A DNA stretch of 64,000 bases from Erysipelothrix sp. HDW6A (GTDB lineage Bacteria > Bacillota_I > Bacilli_A > Erysipelotrichales > Erysipelotrichaceae): assembly GCF_011400295.1 (NCBI RefSeq), contig NZ_CP049859.1, forward strand, positions 806,001-870,000, in the 5' to 3' direction. The notes beneath the pieces were generated by a model. The model was not told the DNA's origin and did no database searches. It was given only the letters and a program-made list of their open reading frames with translations. Made by a program: the position numbers and the translations under genes. Positions 8,414 through 16,797 of this stretch are shown here, piece by piece (position 1 is the stretch's first letter; every line of letters begins with the position of its first letter).

Positions 8414-9577
8414 ATGAAAATACGGAGCAATAGAATCTATACAGAAAAAGGCATAAAAAATGGAAGTTTAATTATTTCTGAAGGGGTAATACATAATATT
8501 GTAAATGAAAGTGAAGAAGGGGAAGATTATCAAGATTACATTATCCTTCCTGGAATCATAGACACTCATAATCATGGTGCTATGGGATATACGCTTGTTG
8601 AAAAGTGTGATAATAAACGTGACGAAATTTTAGGGTTTCTTAATGGAGTTGCAGCTCAAGGAGTGACGTCTGTGTTTCCGACTCCAAGTCTTGATTATTT
8701 TGAGGATATTGTAAAAATATCAACCGAAAAACATGATGGAGCAGACATAGTCGGTATTCATTCAGAAGGTCCTTACCTTAGTAGGGTTGGAGAAAATGGG
8801 GTGGCTGAAGAGCCTGAAGTTGTTGATACTAAAGTCATTCAAAAAATGATTGATGATGGACAAGGCTTATTAAAATTGGTTGCAATTGCTCCTGAACTTC
8901 CAAATGCTCAAGAGGCAATCGATTTATTGGTTAAGAATGGCATACGAGTTGCCTACGCCCACAGTGATATGAACTATAAAGAAGCCTATCATGCTTTTAA
9001 TCATGGAGTAACAGTTGCTACTCATACAGCCAATGTTATGTCAGGAATTCACCATCGCGAGATGGGAGGACTGGGAGCTTGTTTGCTTCATCCTGGAGTT
9101 GAATGTGAACTTATTCCAGATGGACTTCATGTTAGTACAGAAATGATGGAACTTATGTTCAAAGTTAAACCTTATGATCGATGGATTCTTGTCTCTGATA
9201 CTACATCTACATCAGGTGCTCCTAAAGGCCGTTATCGTTTCGGTAAACATATCGTTCTTGTTGATGATAATGGTTTTGCGAAAACAGAAACTGGAAGACT
9301 GATGGGAAGCACACAACCTGTTCTTTATGGTATGAAAGTTCTACATAATGAGTTAGGGATTCCTTTAGAAATTATCAGTCAAATGGCGTCGAGTAATCCT
9401 GCAAAGGTATATGGTATTGATGATCGCAAAGGAGTTCTTGCGACTGGTAAAGATGCCGACTTTATTGTAATTGATGATGACTTTAACTTGATTGCGACTT
9501 ACGTTAAAGGACAAAAGGTCTACGACTCAAAAGAAGGTAAGGATTATTTTAATCCGAACTTTGAAAAGCTAAAATAA
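8414..9577 (+). CDS. nagA: N-acetylglucosamine-6-phosphate deacetylase
   Basis: This 387-residue amidohydrolase converts GlcNAc-6-phosphate to glucosamine-6-phosphate and acetate in amino-sugar catabolism and cell-wall recycling. Visible motifs are DTHNHGAMG (metal HxH), HSEGPYLS (glutamate ligand), YAHSDMNY and ATHTANVMSGIHHRE (histidine ligands and substrate binding), and LVSDTTSTSGAP with the catalytic Asp. The start at ATG 8414 is supported by GAGAGGGA 6 bp before it. No nagB is adjacent. The preceding HAD phosphatase gene may be in the same transcript. Together with two ChbG-type deacetylases in the window, this points to use of acetylated amino sugars. Confidence 0.9.
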   Translation: MKIRSNRIYTEKGIKNGSLIISEGVIHNIVNESEEGEDYQDYIILPGIIDTHNHGAMGYTLVEKCDNKRDEILGFLNGVAAQGVTSVFPTPSLDYFEDIVKISTEKHDGADIVGIHSEGPYLSRVGENGVAEEPEVVDTKVIQKMIDDGQGLLKLVAIAPELPNAQEAIDLLVKNGIRVAYAHSDMNYKEAYHAFNHGVTVATHTANVMSGIHHREMGGLGACLLHPGVECELIPDGLHVSTEMMELMFKVKPYDRWILVSDTTSTSGAPKGRYRFGKHIVLVDDNGFAKTETGRLMGSTQPVLYGMKVLHNELGIPLEIISQMASSNPAKVYGIDDRKGVLATGKDADFIVIDDDFNLIATYVKGQKVYDSKEGKDYFNPNFEKLK

Positions 9578-9604
9578 TACTCTACAAGATATATAAAAAA
9601 TTGA

Positions 9605-9643
9605 TTGCACCTTATTTGTTGATACGTCAAAATAATGGTGTGT
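9605..9643 (+). terminator. Weak terminator-like hairpin after nagA
   Basis: CACC-TTATTT pairs imperfectly with AAATAA-TGGTG around a short loop, and the downstream T-tract is poor (GTGTTTTATG). The position after nagA fits. Confidence 0.4.
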
Positions 9644-9724
9644 TTTATGTATTGATAAATATTACTCTGATAGTGAATGATTTTAGGGGAAACAATGATA
9701 AGATGATTATATGAGGTGATGCCT

Positions 9725-10543
9725 ATGGCAAATGGTTATAAGGATTACTTGAATGAGAACTCAGTGTTGCTAGTAGGGAATGGCGTGAATTTACGAGAAG
9801 TAAACACGTCTAAAGTTAGTTGGTATGATATTCTACAATCGATTAATAAAGAAGATATTATACCCAAAGGTTATCCACTAACAGAATACTTTGAGCTTCT
9901 AAAAAATAATAATAAGACCGCAAGTGAGCTCAAGGATAATTTCATAGAGAGTATTAAGGGGCTTAGTTACAATAATGCCCATAAGGATATAATAGAAGCA
10001 TGTGTTGAAGCGGGAACAGTTCTCATGACTACTAACTTTGATCATGCATTTCAGAGTACAGGGCTCTTTAAAACAGGCCAGACACGAGATCTATCGAAAG
10101 GTTTTACAAATTATTATCCGTGGCAACGTTTTTATGAGCATGAATCGGGAATGAGGCTATGGCATGTCAATGGAGATATGAGGTATAAGAACTCCGTTAA
10201 ACTATCGGTCATGGACTATGCAGGAAACTTAAACTACTTTAGGAAATTCGACCCACAAGAAAGAAACAGTCGTTACAGAATAGATGAGACATGGATAAAT
10301 GAGATATTCGAAAAAGACCTAATCATAATGGGATTATCGTTATCAGAAGCTGAGATATTTATTCGTCATATTCTTATAAGAAGGAACGCATGGGCTAGAA
10401 GTAAAAATCTTAAATTACAAGGGAAATACTTAATGGTCAATGAATCCGCAAGTGCTGAAGAAAAACGTCTTGAGTTTTTCTTAAAACATGTAGGAATAGA
10501 GATGGTAAGATTTGAAACATATAATCACTTATATGGAGATTAA
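9725..10543 (+). CDS. Standalone SIR2-like domain protein
   Basis: This 272-residue protein has SIR2-like Rossmann features: an N-terminal nucleotide loop NSVLLVGNGVNL, the TTNFD motif with the likely catalytic Asn104, the LWHVNGD motif with the likely catalytic His147, and a late LIIMGLSLSEAEIF strand. These match the divergent SIR2_2-type NAD-consuming domains rather than protein-deacetylase sirtuins, since the Cys4 zinc site is absent. Related domains serve as NADase effectors in phage defence (Thoeris ThsA, SIR2-pAgo, DSR). Here no partner gene (TIR, pAgo, HerA) is adjacent, so a defence role is only a possibility. The start at ATG 9725 is chosen because GAGGTGAT lies 4 bp upstream. Confidence 0.7.
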   Translation: MANGYKDYLNENSVLLVGNGVNLREVNTSKVSWYDILQSINKEDIIPKGYPLTEYFELLKNNNKTASELKDNFIESIKGLSYNNAHKDIIEACVEAGTVLMTTNFDHAFQSTGLFKTGQTRDLSKGFTNYYPWQRFYEHESGMRLWHVNGDMRYKNSVKLSVMDYAGNLNYFRKFDPQERNSRYRIDETWINEIFEKDLIIMGLSLSEAEIFIRHILIRRNAWARSKNLKLQGKYLMVNESASAEEKRLEFFLKHVGIEMVRFETYNHLYGD

Positions 10544-10650
10544 CGTGTATTATAATGATAATTAACAGAAAAATACACTATTTACTTTTGATAATAACCC
10601 TTTAGAATTAAAGGTGAAAGGGGACGTATAGTAATATACACGTACAAACT

Positions 10651-11175
10651 ATGAAAAATATCGGAGTAATTATTGGGAGCTTAAGAAAAGCATCCTTTAA
10701 CAGACAAGTCGCTCAACATCTAGTAGCTGAGTTTGGAGACAAAGCAAATTTTGAGATTGTTGAAATATCTCAACTTCCTCTCTATAACCAAGATCTTGAT
10801 GATGAGGGATTGGATGTTTATACAGAATTTAGAAACAAAATTAGAAGTTTAGATGCAGTAGTGTTTGTGACACCAGAATATAATCGTTCCGTTCCAGCAG
10901 CATTGAAGAATGCTTTAGATATTGCCTCACGTCCGAAAGTGGAAAACGCATGGGATAACATTCCTTGTGGGATAATTTCCTGTTCACCAGGTAGATTAGG
11001 AGCATTTGGAGCAAATCACCATTTAAGACAATCACTATCGTTTCTAAATATGCCAACATTACTACAACCTGAGATGTATTTTTCAGAAGTAAAGGCCTTA
11101 CTAGAGAATGAAGAAAAGCTTAATCGTTACTTAGGTGGATTTGTAGAGGCATTATTAAAATTTGTTGATGCTTAG
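10651..11175 (+). CDS. NADPH-dependent FMN reductase (flavodoxin-fold)
   Basis: This 174-residue protein starts MKNIGVIIGSLRKASFNRQV, the phosphate-binding loop of the NADPH-dependent FMN/azo/chromate reductase family. It also has FVTPEYNRSVPAALKNALD, the flavin-binding signature. It is a cytosolic dimer type that reduces quinones, azo dyes or free FMN. A paralog lies at 28605-29150. No convincing ribosome binding site is directly before the ATG; a GGGG tract is about 28 bp away, so translation may be weak or the start uncertain. Substrate unknown. Confidence 0.85.
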   Translation: MKNIGVIIGSLRKASFNRQVAQHLVAEFGDKANFEIVEISQLPLYNQDLDDEGLDVYTEFRNKIRSLDAVVFVTPEYNRSVPAALKNALDIASRPKVENAWDNIPCGIISCSPGRLGAFGANHHLRQSLSFLNMPTLLQPEMYFSEVKALLENEEKLNRYLGGFVEALLKFVDA

Positions 11176-11274
11176 TAACGTTGAAATGCTATTTTTATAG
11201 AATGAATGAGTTTATTCTATGTGGAATGTTCCTTCGTGAAGATGGGATAAAGACCATTTTATTTAACAAGAGAT

Positions 11275-11304
11275 AATGACCTGATACCATCGGGTCATTT
11301 TCAT
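11275..11304 (+). terminator. Terminator after the FMN reductase gene
   Basis: An 11-bp stem with one G-T pair (AATGACCTGAT with ATCGGGTCATT) and a 3-nt loop is followed by TTTTC. Confidence 0.65.
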
Positions 11305-11335
11305 TATAAAAGTTTATAAACTTAATAAAAATATC

Positions 11336-11363
11336 TTGATTTTCCAATGAGTAAATGTATAAT
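11336..11363 (+). promoter_or_regulatory. Promoter of the potD-like gene
   Basis: TTGATT (11336-11341) and TATAAT (11358-11363) are separated by 16 bp, about 70 bp before the gene. Confidence 0.55.
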
Positions 11364-11393
11364 AAAGTGGGATTAAGCAATGCTAATCTTTAA

Positions 11394-11410
11394 GTTTAGT
11401 AATACTAAAC
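11394..11410. promoter_or_regulatory. Palindrome in the leader of the potD-like gene (operator candidate)
   Basis: GTTTAGT-AAT-ACTAAAC is a perfect 7-bp inverted repeat downstream of the -10 element and upstream of the ribosome binding site, a position where a repressor would block transcription. The binding protein is unknown. Confidence 0.4.
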
Positions 11411-11435
11411 AATATAAATGTAAGGAGACATGTTT

Positions 11436-12494
11436 ATGAAAAAAATTGTAGCTGTTATTATGACTCTACTAGTGTTGGTAGGATGTAGTTCTGCTAATAA
11501 TACTGATGGATTACAAAAGACACTTAAAGTGTTTAACTGGGGATCATATATTGAACCTTCTTTAGTTAAAGAATTTGAAGATAAATTCAATGCTAAAGTA
11601 GTTTATGAAATGTTTGACTCAAACGAGTCTATGTATATTAAAGTAGAAAGTGACCCTACATACGATGTACTCTTTCCAACTGATTATATGATTGAACGTC
11701 TTCGTCTTGAAGATAAACTTGAAAAACTCGATTATTCTAAAATACCTAATTACAAAGAGACACTAGATACTGTTAAGGGACGTGCAATGGATCCTAATGA
11801 AGAGTATACTGCTCCATATTTCTGGGGAAGTGTCGGTATTGTATACGATAAAACAAAGGTCACATTAGAAGAACTAGAGAGCCAAGGGTGGTTAATATTC
11901 AAGAATCCAAAATATGCACATCAAATTTTCTTCTTGGATTCAGAACGTGATGCATTTATGGTTGCAACTAAATCACTTGGTTATTCAATGAATACAACAA
12001 ATGAAGCTGAACTTAAAGAGGCTTATGAATGGTTGGTTGATATGGATAAAATAACCCACCCAATCTATAACCGTGATGAAATTATTGATAACATGGTTGC
12101 TGGAGTAAAACCACTCGCAACAATGTATTCAGGAGATGCTACGTATGTATTAGCAGAAAATCCTAATCTAGCATTCTATCTTCCTAAAGAAGGTACCAAT
12201 CAATGGATGGATGCAATGGTTATTCCTAAAGGTGCTAAAAACATCGATCTTGCTCATGAATGGATTAACTTTGTTCTAGATAAAGATAATCAAAAACGAA
12301 TCACAGAAGAAATTGGTTACACAAGTTCACGTCAAGATGTTATTGATGAAGTGACTGCAGTTGGTGGTAAGTTTGAAGGGATTGAATCCTATTCAACTCG
12401 TACAAATTATGAAAAAGATGAGAACTATCGCTTTGATGAAAAAACACGTGTTATATTAGCCGACTTATGGCAACGTGCAAAGAATCATGATTAA
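11436..12494 (+). CDS. potD: PotD-type polyamine ABC-transporter substrate-binding lipoprotein
   Basis: This 352-residue lipoprotein has a type II signal peptide ending LVLVGC (lipid-modified Cys17). The mature protein starts with LKVFNWGSYIEPSLVKEFE, a hallmark of spermidine/putrescine-binding proteins, and has YDVLFPTDYMIERL, TAPYFWGSVGIVYDK and AMVIPKGAKNIDLAHEWINF. It should sit outside the membrane and deliver polyamine to PotABC. The permease and ATPase genes are not adjacent, which is unusual. The start at 11436 is chosen over ATG 11430 because AAGGAG needs about 8 bp of spacing. The end overlaps the next peptidase gene by 8 bp. Confidence 0.85.
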   Translation: MKKIVAVIMTLLVLVGCSSANNTDGLQKTLKVFNWGSYIEPSLVKEFEDKFNAKVVYEMFDSNESMYIKVESDPTYDVLFPTDYMIERLRLEDKLEKLDYSKIPNYKETLDTVKGRAMDPNEEYTAPYFWGSVGIVYDKTKVTLEELESQGWLIFKNPKYAHQIFFLDSERDAFMVATKSLGYSMNTTNEAELKEAYEWLVDMDKITHPIYNRDEIIDNMVAGVKPLATMYSGDATYVLAENPNLAFYLPKEGTNQWMDAMVIPKGAKNIDLAHEWINFVLDKDNQKRITEEIGYTSSRQDVIDEVTAVGGKFEGIESYSTRTNYEKDENYRFDEKTRVILADLWQRAKNHD

Positions 12495-14433
12495 GGATTT
12501 TACATTCAAATCAATTCTTTCAGATGAGTTAATTAGAACGTATGTTAATAACATTGATGTATCGTATGCTTACAATCTTGCAGTTGAGCTTACAAAATTT
12601 CGAAGTAATGAAGTCCTTGGATTTCGAACAGTGGGTTCAGATGCGGAACATGATACCTGTGACTATTTAGAAAATGAAATGAAGAGTTTAGGATTAGAGA
12701 ATATTGAAACGTATGATTATCCTATTCCTTCATGGACCTTTAAACATGCGAAAATGAGAGTTTCAGGTTTAGAATCTCATATTGAGTTAAGTGCTTATCC
12801 ATGTCACTACGATTCTGAAGGATACGAACCTGCTGTTCTAATTGATCTTGGAAAAAGTGATAAACAAGCATTTCTCAATAATGATATTACTGGAAAATGG
12901 ATACTGTTGGATGTTAACCAAAGAGATGATTGGTGGATAAACTTCCCAGCAACGGAAGCCTATTTTAGAGGTGCTAAGGGGATACTGTTGGTTCAAGATG
13001 GAGGCTATGCTGGAATCAGTGATGAGGCATTAAATGTTCAAAACACCTCAATACCAGATGGTGCTGTTGCTTTATCAATTTCAAGAAAAGATGCTCAGTT
13101 AATTCGCTCAATGATGCGTGAAAAGTCATCAAGTGAATTAAAGGTGGAACTCGATGTATGCTCTCTTTTCGAAGCATCGTATGCACGTAATTTATTTGGC
13201 TCTATAATTGGTGAGAGTGATGAAGTAATACTAATGACGGCTCATTATGATGCATACTTTGAAGGTTTCCAAGATAACAGTGTTGCAGTTGGGCTTATGA
13301 TGGGTATTGCAAAAGCAATAAAAAAGCTTGGAATTACTCCCAAGAGAACACTCAAGTTTGGTGCCTTAAGTGCTGAAGAATGGGCAAAGACAGACAGTCG
13401 CTATGATTGGCTAGTAGGATCACACACTCAAATGAGTGAACTTACGCCTGAATGGAAAGATACAGTCTTTGCGAATATTAACTTTGAACTTCCAGCAATG
13501 TTGGAAGATGGATGTGATTGGATTCGTTCTTCTTATGAACTTAAAAAGTTCTTAGAAGACTTCGTCCAATGTGTGCCTAATGATAGGAAAGTTTATCCAG
13601 AAGGAATTAAAGTATTGACCCCAATCGAAACATGGTCTGATGACTTTGCCTTTGAGATAGCTGGAATACCATCAGTTGTTTCTGCACTTAAACCTGAATT
13701 TTCCAAGTCCCACTATCATTCTCAACTCGATGATATCAGTACATACCATGAAGGTGCATTCCACTTTCATCATGTACTTTACGGACTCCTTATGCTTGGA
13801 TATGATGCATTATCGATACAAGCCTACGACTATTCTGAGAGAATTTGCGAGATGGATAGAAAACTTGATAGAAATCTTGCAGGTAACTTCATTGATATGA
13901 AGCGTTATGATTGTTTGATTGATAACATACAAGAGAATTCTAAGGTTTATTGGGATAAGATGTTAAGCTATCAAATCAATGAAGCAAGCAATGAGTTTGT
14001 CACACTACAAAAGAAACTCTTTAAACTCATGGTAGATACATTAATATCCTTATCGTGGGATGATGAGATTCTTTTCCCGTTTGAAGGAAACCAGAATAAC
14101 ATTAGAGCACTTAAAGAAATGCTACAGAATCCCTTAGCGGATAACTCTAAACTAATATCAAGAATTGACAACAATCATATAGCTCTTCACTGGAGTAAAG
14201 ATACCTTTAACTTTCATACGAATGATGTCATGGGACAAGAAATTAACCGTCGTTGGGGAGAAGGGCGAATCCGTTCTCACTGTAGCCTGTTGAGCTATAT
14301 AGATGAGCGTTCTGAGCTTACTTTAAATAAAGCACTAATCAAAGAATACTGTCATTACGAAAAGGAACTCGTCAGTTTATTAAAAACTTTACGAGCAATA
14401 AATAATCTTTTATTAGAAATTAATTCGCAGTAA
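12487..14433 (+). CDS. M28-family metallopeptidase (aminopeptidase-like) with PA-type insert
   Basis: This is a 648-residue cytosolic protein; no signal peptide is seen. Zinc-site motifs of family M28 are visible: MTAHYDAYFEGFQDNS (His and bridging Asp), LSAEEWAKTD (catalytic Glu pair) and KSHYHSQLDDISTYHE (late His). Residues of about 90-230 precede the catalytic core and resemble a PA domain insert (GAKGILLVQDGG). Roughly 200 extra C-terminal helical residues (from about 440) exceed the usual family length and have no recognised function. It overlaps potD by 8 bases (ATGATTAA) and is likely co-translated, an odd partnership. It probably cleaves peptides; the substrate is unknown. Confidence 0.8.
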   Translation: MIKDFTFKSILSDELIRTYVNNIDVSYAYNLAVELTKFRSNEVLGFRTVGSDAEHDTCDYLENEMKSLGLENIETYDYPIPSWTFKHAKMRVSGLESHIELSAYPCHYDSEGYEPAVLIDLGKSDKQAFLNNDITGKWILLDVNQRDDWWINFPATEAYFRGAKGILLVQDGGYAGISDEALNVQNTSIPDGAVALSISRKDAQLIRSMMREKSSSELKVELDVCSLFEASYARNLFGSIIGESDEVILMTAHYDAYFEGFQDNSVAVGLMMGIAKAIKKLGITPKRTLKFGALSAEEWAKTDSRYDWLVGSHTQMSELTPEWKDTVFANINFELPAMLEDGCDWIRSSYELKKFLEDFVQCVPNDRKVYPEGIKVLTPIETWSDDFAFEIAGIPSVVSALKPEFSKSHYHSQLDDISTYHEGAFHFHHVLYGLLMLGYDALSIQAYDYSERICEMDRKLDRNLAGNFIDMKRYDCLIDNIQENSKVYWDKMLSYQINEASNEFVTLQKKLFKLMVDTLISLSWDDEILFPFEGNQNNIRALKEMLQNPLADNSKLISRIDNNHIALHWSKDTFNFHTNDVMGQEINRRWGEGRIRSHCSLLSYIDERSELTLNKALIKEYCHYEKELVSLLKTLRAINNLLLEINSQ

Positions 14434-14447
14434 CAATACTCGTGAAT

Positions 14448-14480
14448 AATGGAGTGATAATCACTATTACTCCATTTTTC
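14448..14480 (+). terminator. Terminator after the M28 peptidase gene
   Basis: AATGGAGT (14448-14455) pairs with ACTCCATT (14469-14476), with further inner pairing, and is followed by TTTTC. Confidence 0.7.
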
Positions 14481-14593
14481 TATGTTCTTTCCAGTTTTCT
14501 CTGTGAGTAATACATGAAAAGTATAATATTTCCAAATACTTATAGTTTTGAGTGCGTTATGATAAAAATAGAATAGAAAAGAGGAGGCAATAT

Positions 14594-15925
14594 ATGAGTA
14601 AAGTAGTATTAGTAGGAGCAAACCATGCAGGTATTGCAGCAGCAAACACAATTCTGGATCACTATCCTGATAACGAATTGATGATCTTGGATCGAAATAC
14701 CAATCTTAGTTACTTGGGATGTGGAACTGCATTATGGGTCGGTCACCAAATTGATTCTTCAGACCAGTTATTCTATACGAATAAAGAAGACTTTGTAGCG
14801 AAGGGCGCAGACATTCATATGCAAACTAACGTTACAAGAATAGATTATGAAAGCAAGACTGTATTCTATGAGGAAGATGGCGTAGCAAAAGAAACAAGCT
14901 ATGACAAACTTATTCTTGCAACGGGTTCTACACCGATTGCGCCTCGTTTACCAGGCATGGATTTGGAAGGAGTACACTTTGTGAAACTATTCCAAGATTC
15001 ACAAAAAGTAGATGCTCTATTGGCACAAGAACATGTAAAAAATGTCGTAGTTGTTGGAGCAGGATACATTGGTGTTGAAATGGCTGAAGCAGCACGTCGT
15101 CGCGGAAAAAACGTACGTATTGTTGAAGCAGCAGATACATGCTTAAGTGGTTATTATGACCCTTGGTTCTCTCATGATATGGACAAAGTTATGAGTGATC
15201 AAGGAATTGAATTAAACTATGGTGAAATGGTTACGTCCCTTGAAGGTGATGGTACAGTTTCCCAAGTTGTAACTAATAAAGGAACTTATGATGCTGAGTT
15301 AGTTATTCTAGCAATTGGATTTAAACCAAACAATGACTTAGGTAAAGACCATTTAACACTATTTGATAATGGTGCATATCTTGTTGATCTACATCAAAAA
15401 ACAAGTGATGATAGTGTCTATGCTGTGGGAGACTGTGCAACGATTTACTCCAATGCACTCCACCAAACAACATATATTGCATTAGCAACCAATGCTGTAC
15501 GCTCAGGGATTGTAGCGGGACATAATATTGGTGGAACACCTATCAAGTCATTAGGTGTTCAGGGTTCAAATGGTATTTCCATTTATGGATACAACATGGT
15601 CTCTACCGGACTTAACTTAGCAGCAGCTGAGAAAGCTGGTCTAGATGTCGCTTATACAGAATTTGAAGATCTACAAAAACCAGGATTTATGGATGAAAAT
15701 AATAATGTTAAGATTAGAATCATCTATGAAAAAGAATCACGTAGAGTTGTCGGTGCACAGATTGCATCATATACAGACATATCAATGGGAATTCACATGT
15801 TCTCCCTAGCAATCATGAAGGATGTAACCTTAGAAGAAATTCAACTCTTGGATATCTTCTTCTTACCACACTTCAATCAACCTTATAACTACATCACAAT
15901 GGCTGCATTATCAGCAACAGAGTAA
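14594..15925 (+). CDS. nox: Water-forming NADH oxidase (CoA-disulfide-reductase-like flavoprotein)
   Basis: This is a 443-residue FAD enzyme of the pyridine-nucleotide disulfide oxidoreductase superfamily. It shows the N-terminal FAD loop VLVGANHAGIAAANT, the redox cysteine in SYLGCGTALW (Cys43, matching Cys42 of enterococcal Nox), the NADH loop VVVGAGYIGVEMAEAARRRG, the second FAD motif VYAVGDCATIY and a C-terminal dimerisation domain. The enzyme would reduce O2 to water with NADH, regenerating NAD+ and removing oxygen. The start at 14594 follows GAGGAGG by 6 bp. It is monocistronic with its own terminator. CoA-disulfide reductase is the main alternative, but Nox is favoured by length and motif. 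Confidence 0.85.
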   Translation: MSKVVLVGANHAGIAAANTILDHYPDNELMILDRNTNLSYLGCGTALWVGHQIDSSDQLFYTNKEDFVAKGADIHMQTNVTRIDYESKTVFYEEDGVAKETSYDKLILATGSTPIAPRLPGMDLEGVHFVKLFQDSQKVDALLAQEHVKNVVVVGAGYIGVEMAEAARRRGKNVRIVEAADTCLSGYYDPWFSHDMDKVMSDQGIELNYGEMVTSLEGDGTVSQVVTNKGTYDAELVILAIGFKPNNDLGKDHLTLFDNGAYLVDLHQKTSDDSVYAVGDCATIYSNALHQTTYIALATNAVRSGIVAGHNIGGTPIKSLGVQGSNGISIYGYNMVSTGLNLAAAEKAGLDVAYTEFEDLQKPGFMDENNNVKIRIIYEKESRRVVGAQIASYTDISMGIHMFSLAIMKDVTLEEIQLLDIFFLPHFNQPYNYITMAALSATE

Positions 15926-15937
15926 GTTATGGAATTG

Positions 15938-15970
15938 AGAGATATAATCGTAGGGTTATATCTCTTTTTT
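15938..15970 (+). terminator. Terminator after nox
   Basis: AGAGATATAA (15938-15947) pairs perfectly with TTATATCTCT (15956-15965) and is followed by a T-tract. Confidence 0.85.
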
Positions 15971-16023
15971 TATCCACGTCGAAATAAGATATAATAGAAA
16001 CAGAAGAATGCGACGAGGTTATT

Positions 16024-16797
16024 ATGTTAAAACACATTAAGAAAAATACTAATGATTTCGATTATCCTGATAAAGTGCTTGATTTCGACATGCTGGATTT
16101 AGATTCTCCTGTCATCTTCTTTACTGGTGAAAACGGATCAGGAAAATCAACACTCTTAAAAGTACTAGCAGACTTATCGGGAAGTATCGATCTGGGTAAA
16201 TCACTAGATTCTATGATGTATGAGTTTTCAAGTGACAGCTTCTCGCTTGCTTGGTCGCGGGTATTGAGAAAAGGGTACTACTTTCAAAGTGAAGATTTCT
16301 ACTTGTATCTAAAGGATTCTTTTAAAGAGAGAGAAGATAATAAAGCGATGTTGAAGGAAGCTGAAGAACGTTACGGAGATCGACGATCATTAGGATATTA
16401 CTTAGAAACTGGAATGCATCGAGGCAATACAGAAGCAATGGATGGGATTGTACAAGAATATCTCTATGCATCTCATGGAGAAGGATACATTCGCTTCTTC
16501 CAGTCTAAATTGAGGGAAGCAACACTTTATCTTCTGGATGAACCAGAAACGCCTCTCTCATTTCAAAATCAACTAACACTCATTAAACTAATTGATGAAA
16601 CCGTTAAAAAAGGAAGTCAGTTTATTATCTGTACTCACTCCCCAATTTTATTATCGTATCCAGGTGCAAAAATAATACATTTTGATGAAGGTATCCAAGA
16701 AATACAGTATAAGGACCATCCATTAGTCCATGATTATAAAAGATTTCTTGAGAACCCTGAACGCTATTACCATTATCTCTTATCTGATGAGGAATGA
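16024..16797 (+). CDS. Predicted AAA-type ATPase, ABC/RecF-like (COG3910 type)
   Basis: This 257-residue soluble ATPase has Walker A FFTGENGSGKSTLLK, the Walker B segment ATLYLLDEPETPLS, and a switch histidine in FIICTHSPILLSYPGAKIIHF. No transmembrane or transporter-specific substrate-binding partners are present, so it is not a transport ATPase. The layout fits small ABC-type ATPases linked to DNA or RNA processes, or unknown regulation. Its 3' end overlaps the convergent glycosylase gene by 25 bp. The function is unknown; only the ATPase fold is secure. Confidence 0.75.
   Translation: MLKHIKKNTNDFDYPDKVLDFDMLDLDSPVIFFTGENGSGKSTLLKVLADLSGSIDLGKSLDSMMYEFSSDSFSLAWSRVLRKGYYFQSEDFYLYLKDSFKEREDNKAMLKEAEERYGDRRSLGYYLETGMHRGNTEAMDGIVQEYLYASHGEGYIRFFQSKLREATLYLLDEPETPLSFQNQLTLIKLIDETVKKGSQFIICTHSPILLSYPGAKIIHFDEGIQEIQYKDHPLVHDYKRFLENPERYYHYLLSDEE

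Noticed and set aside
9725-10543. Calling the SIR2-like gene part of a defence island
   Set aside because: The neighbours are nagA and an FMN reductase with ordinary housekeeping features; there are no restriction, toxin, CRISPR or TIR genes.
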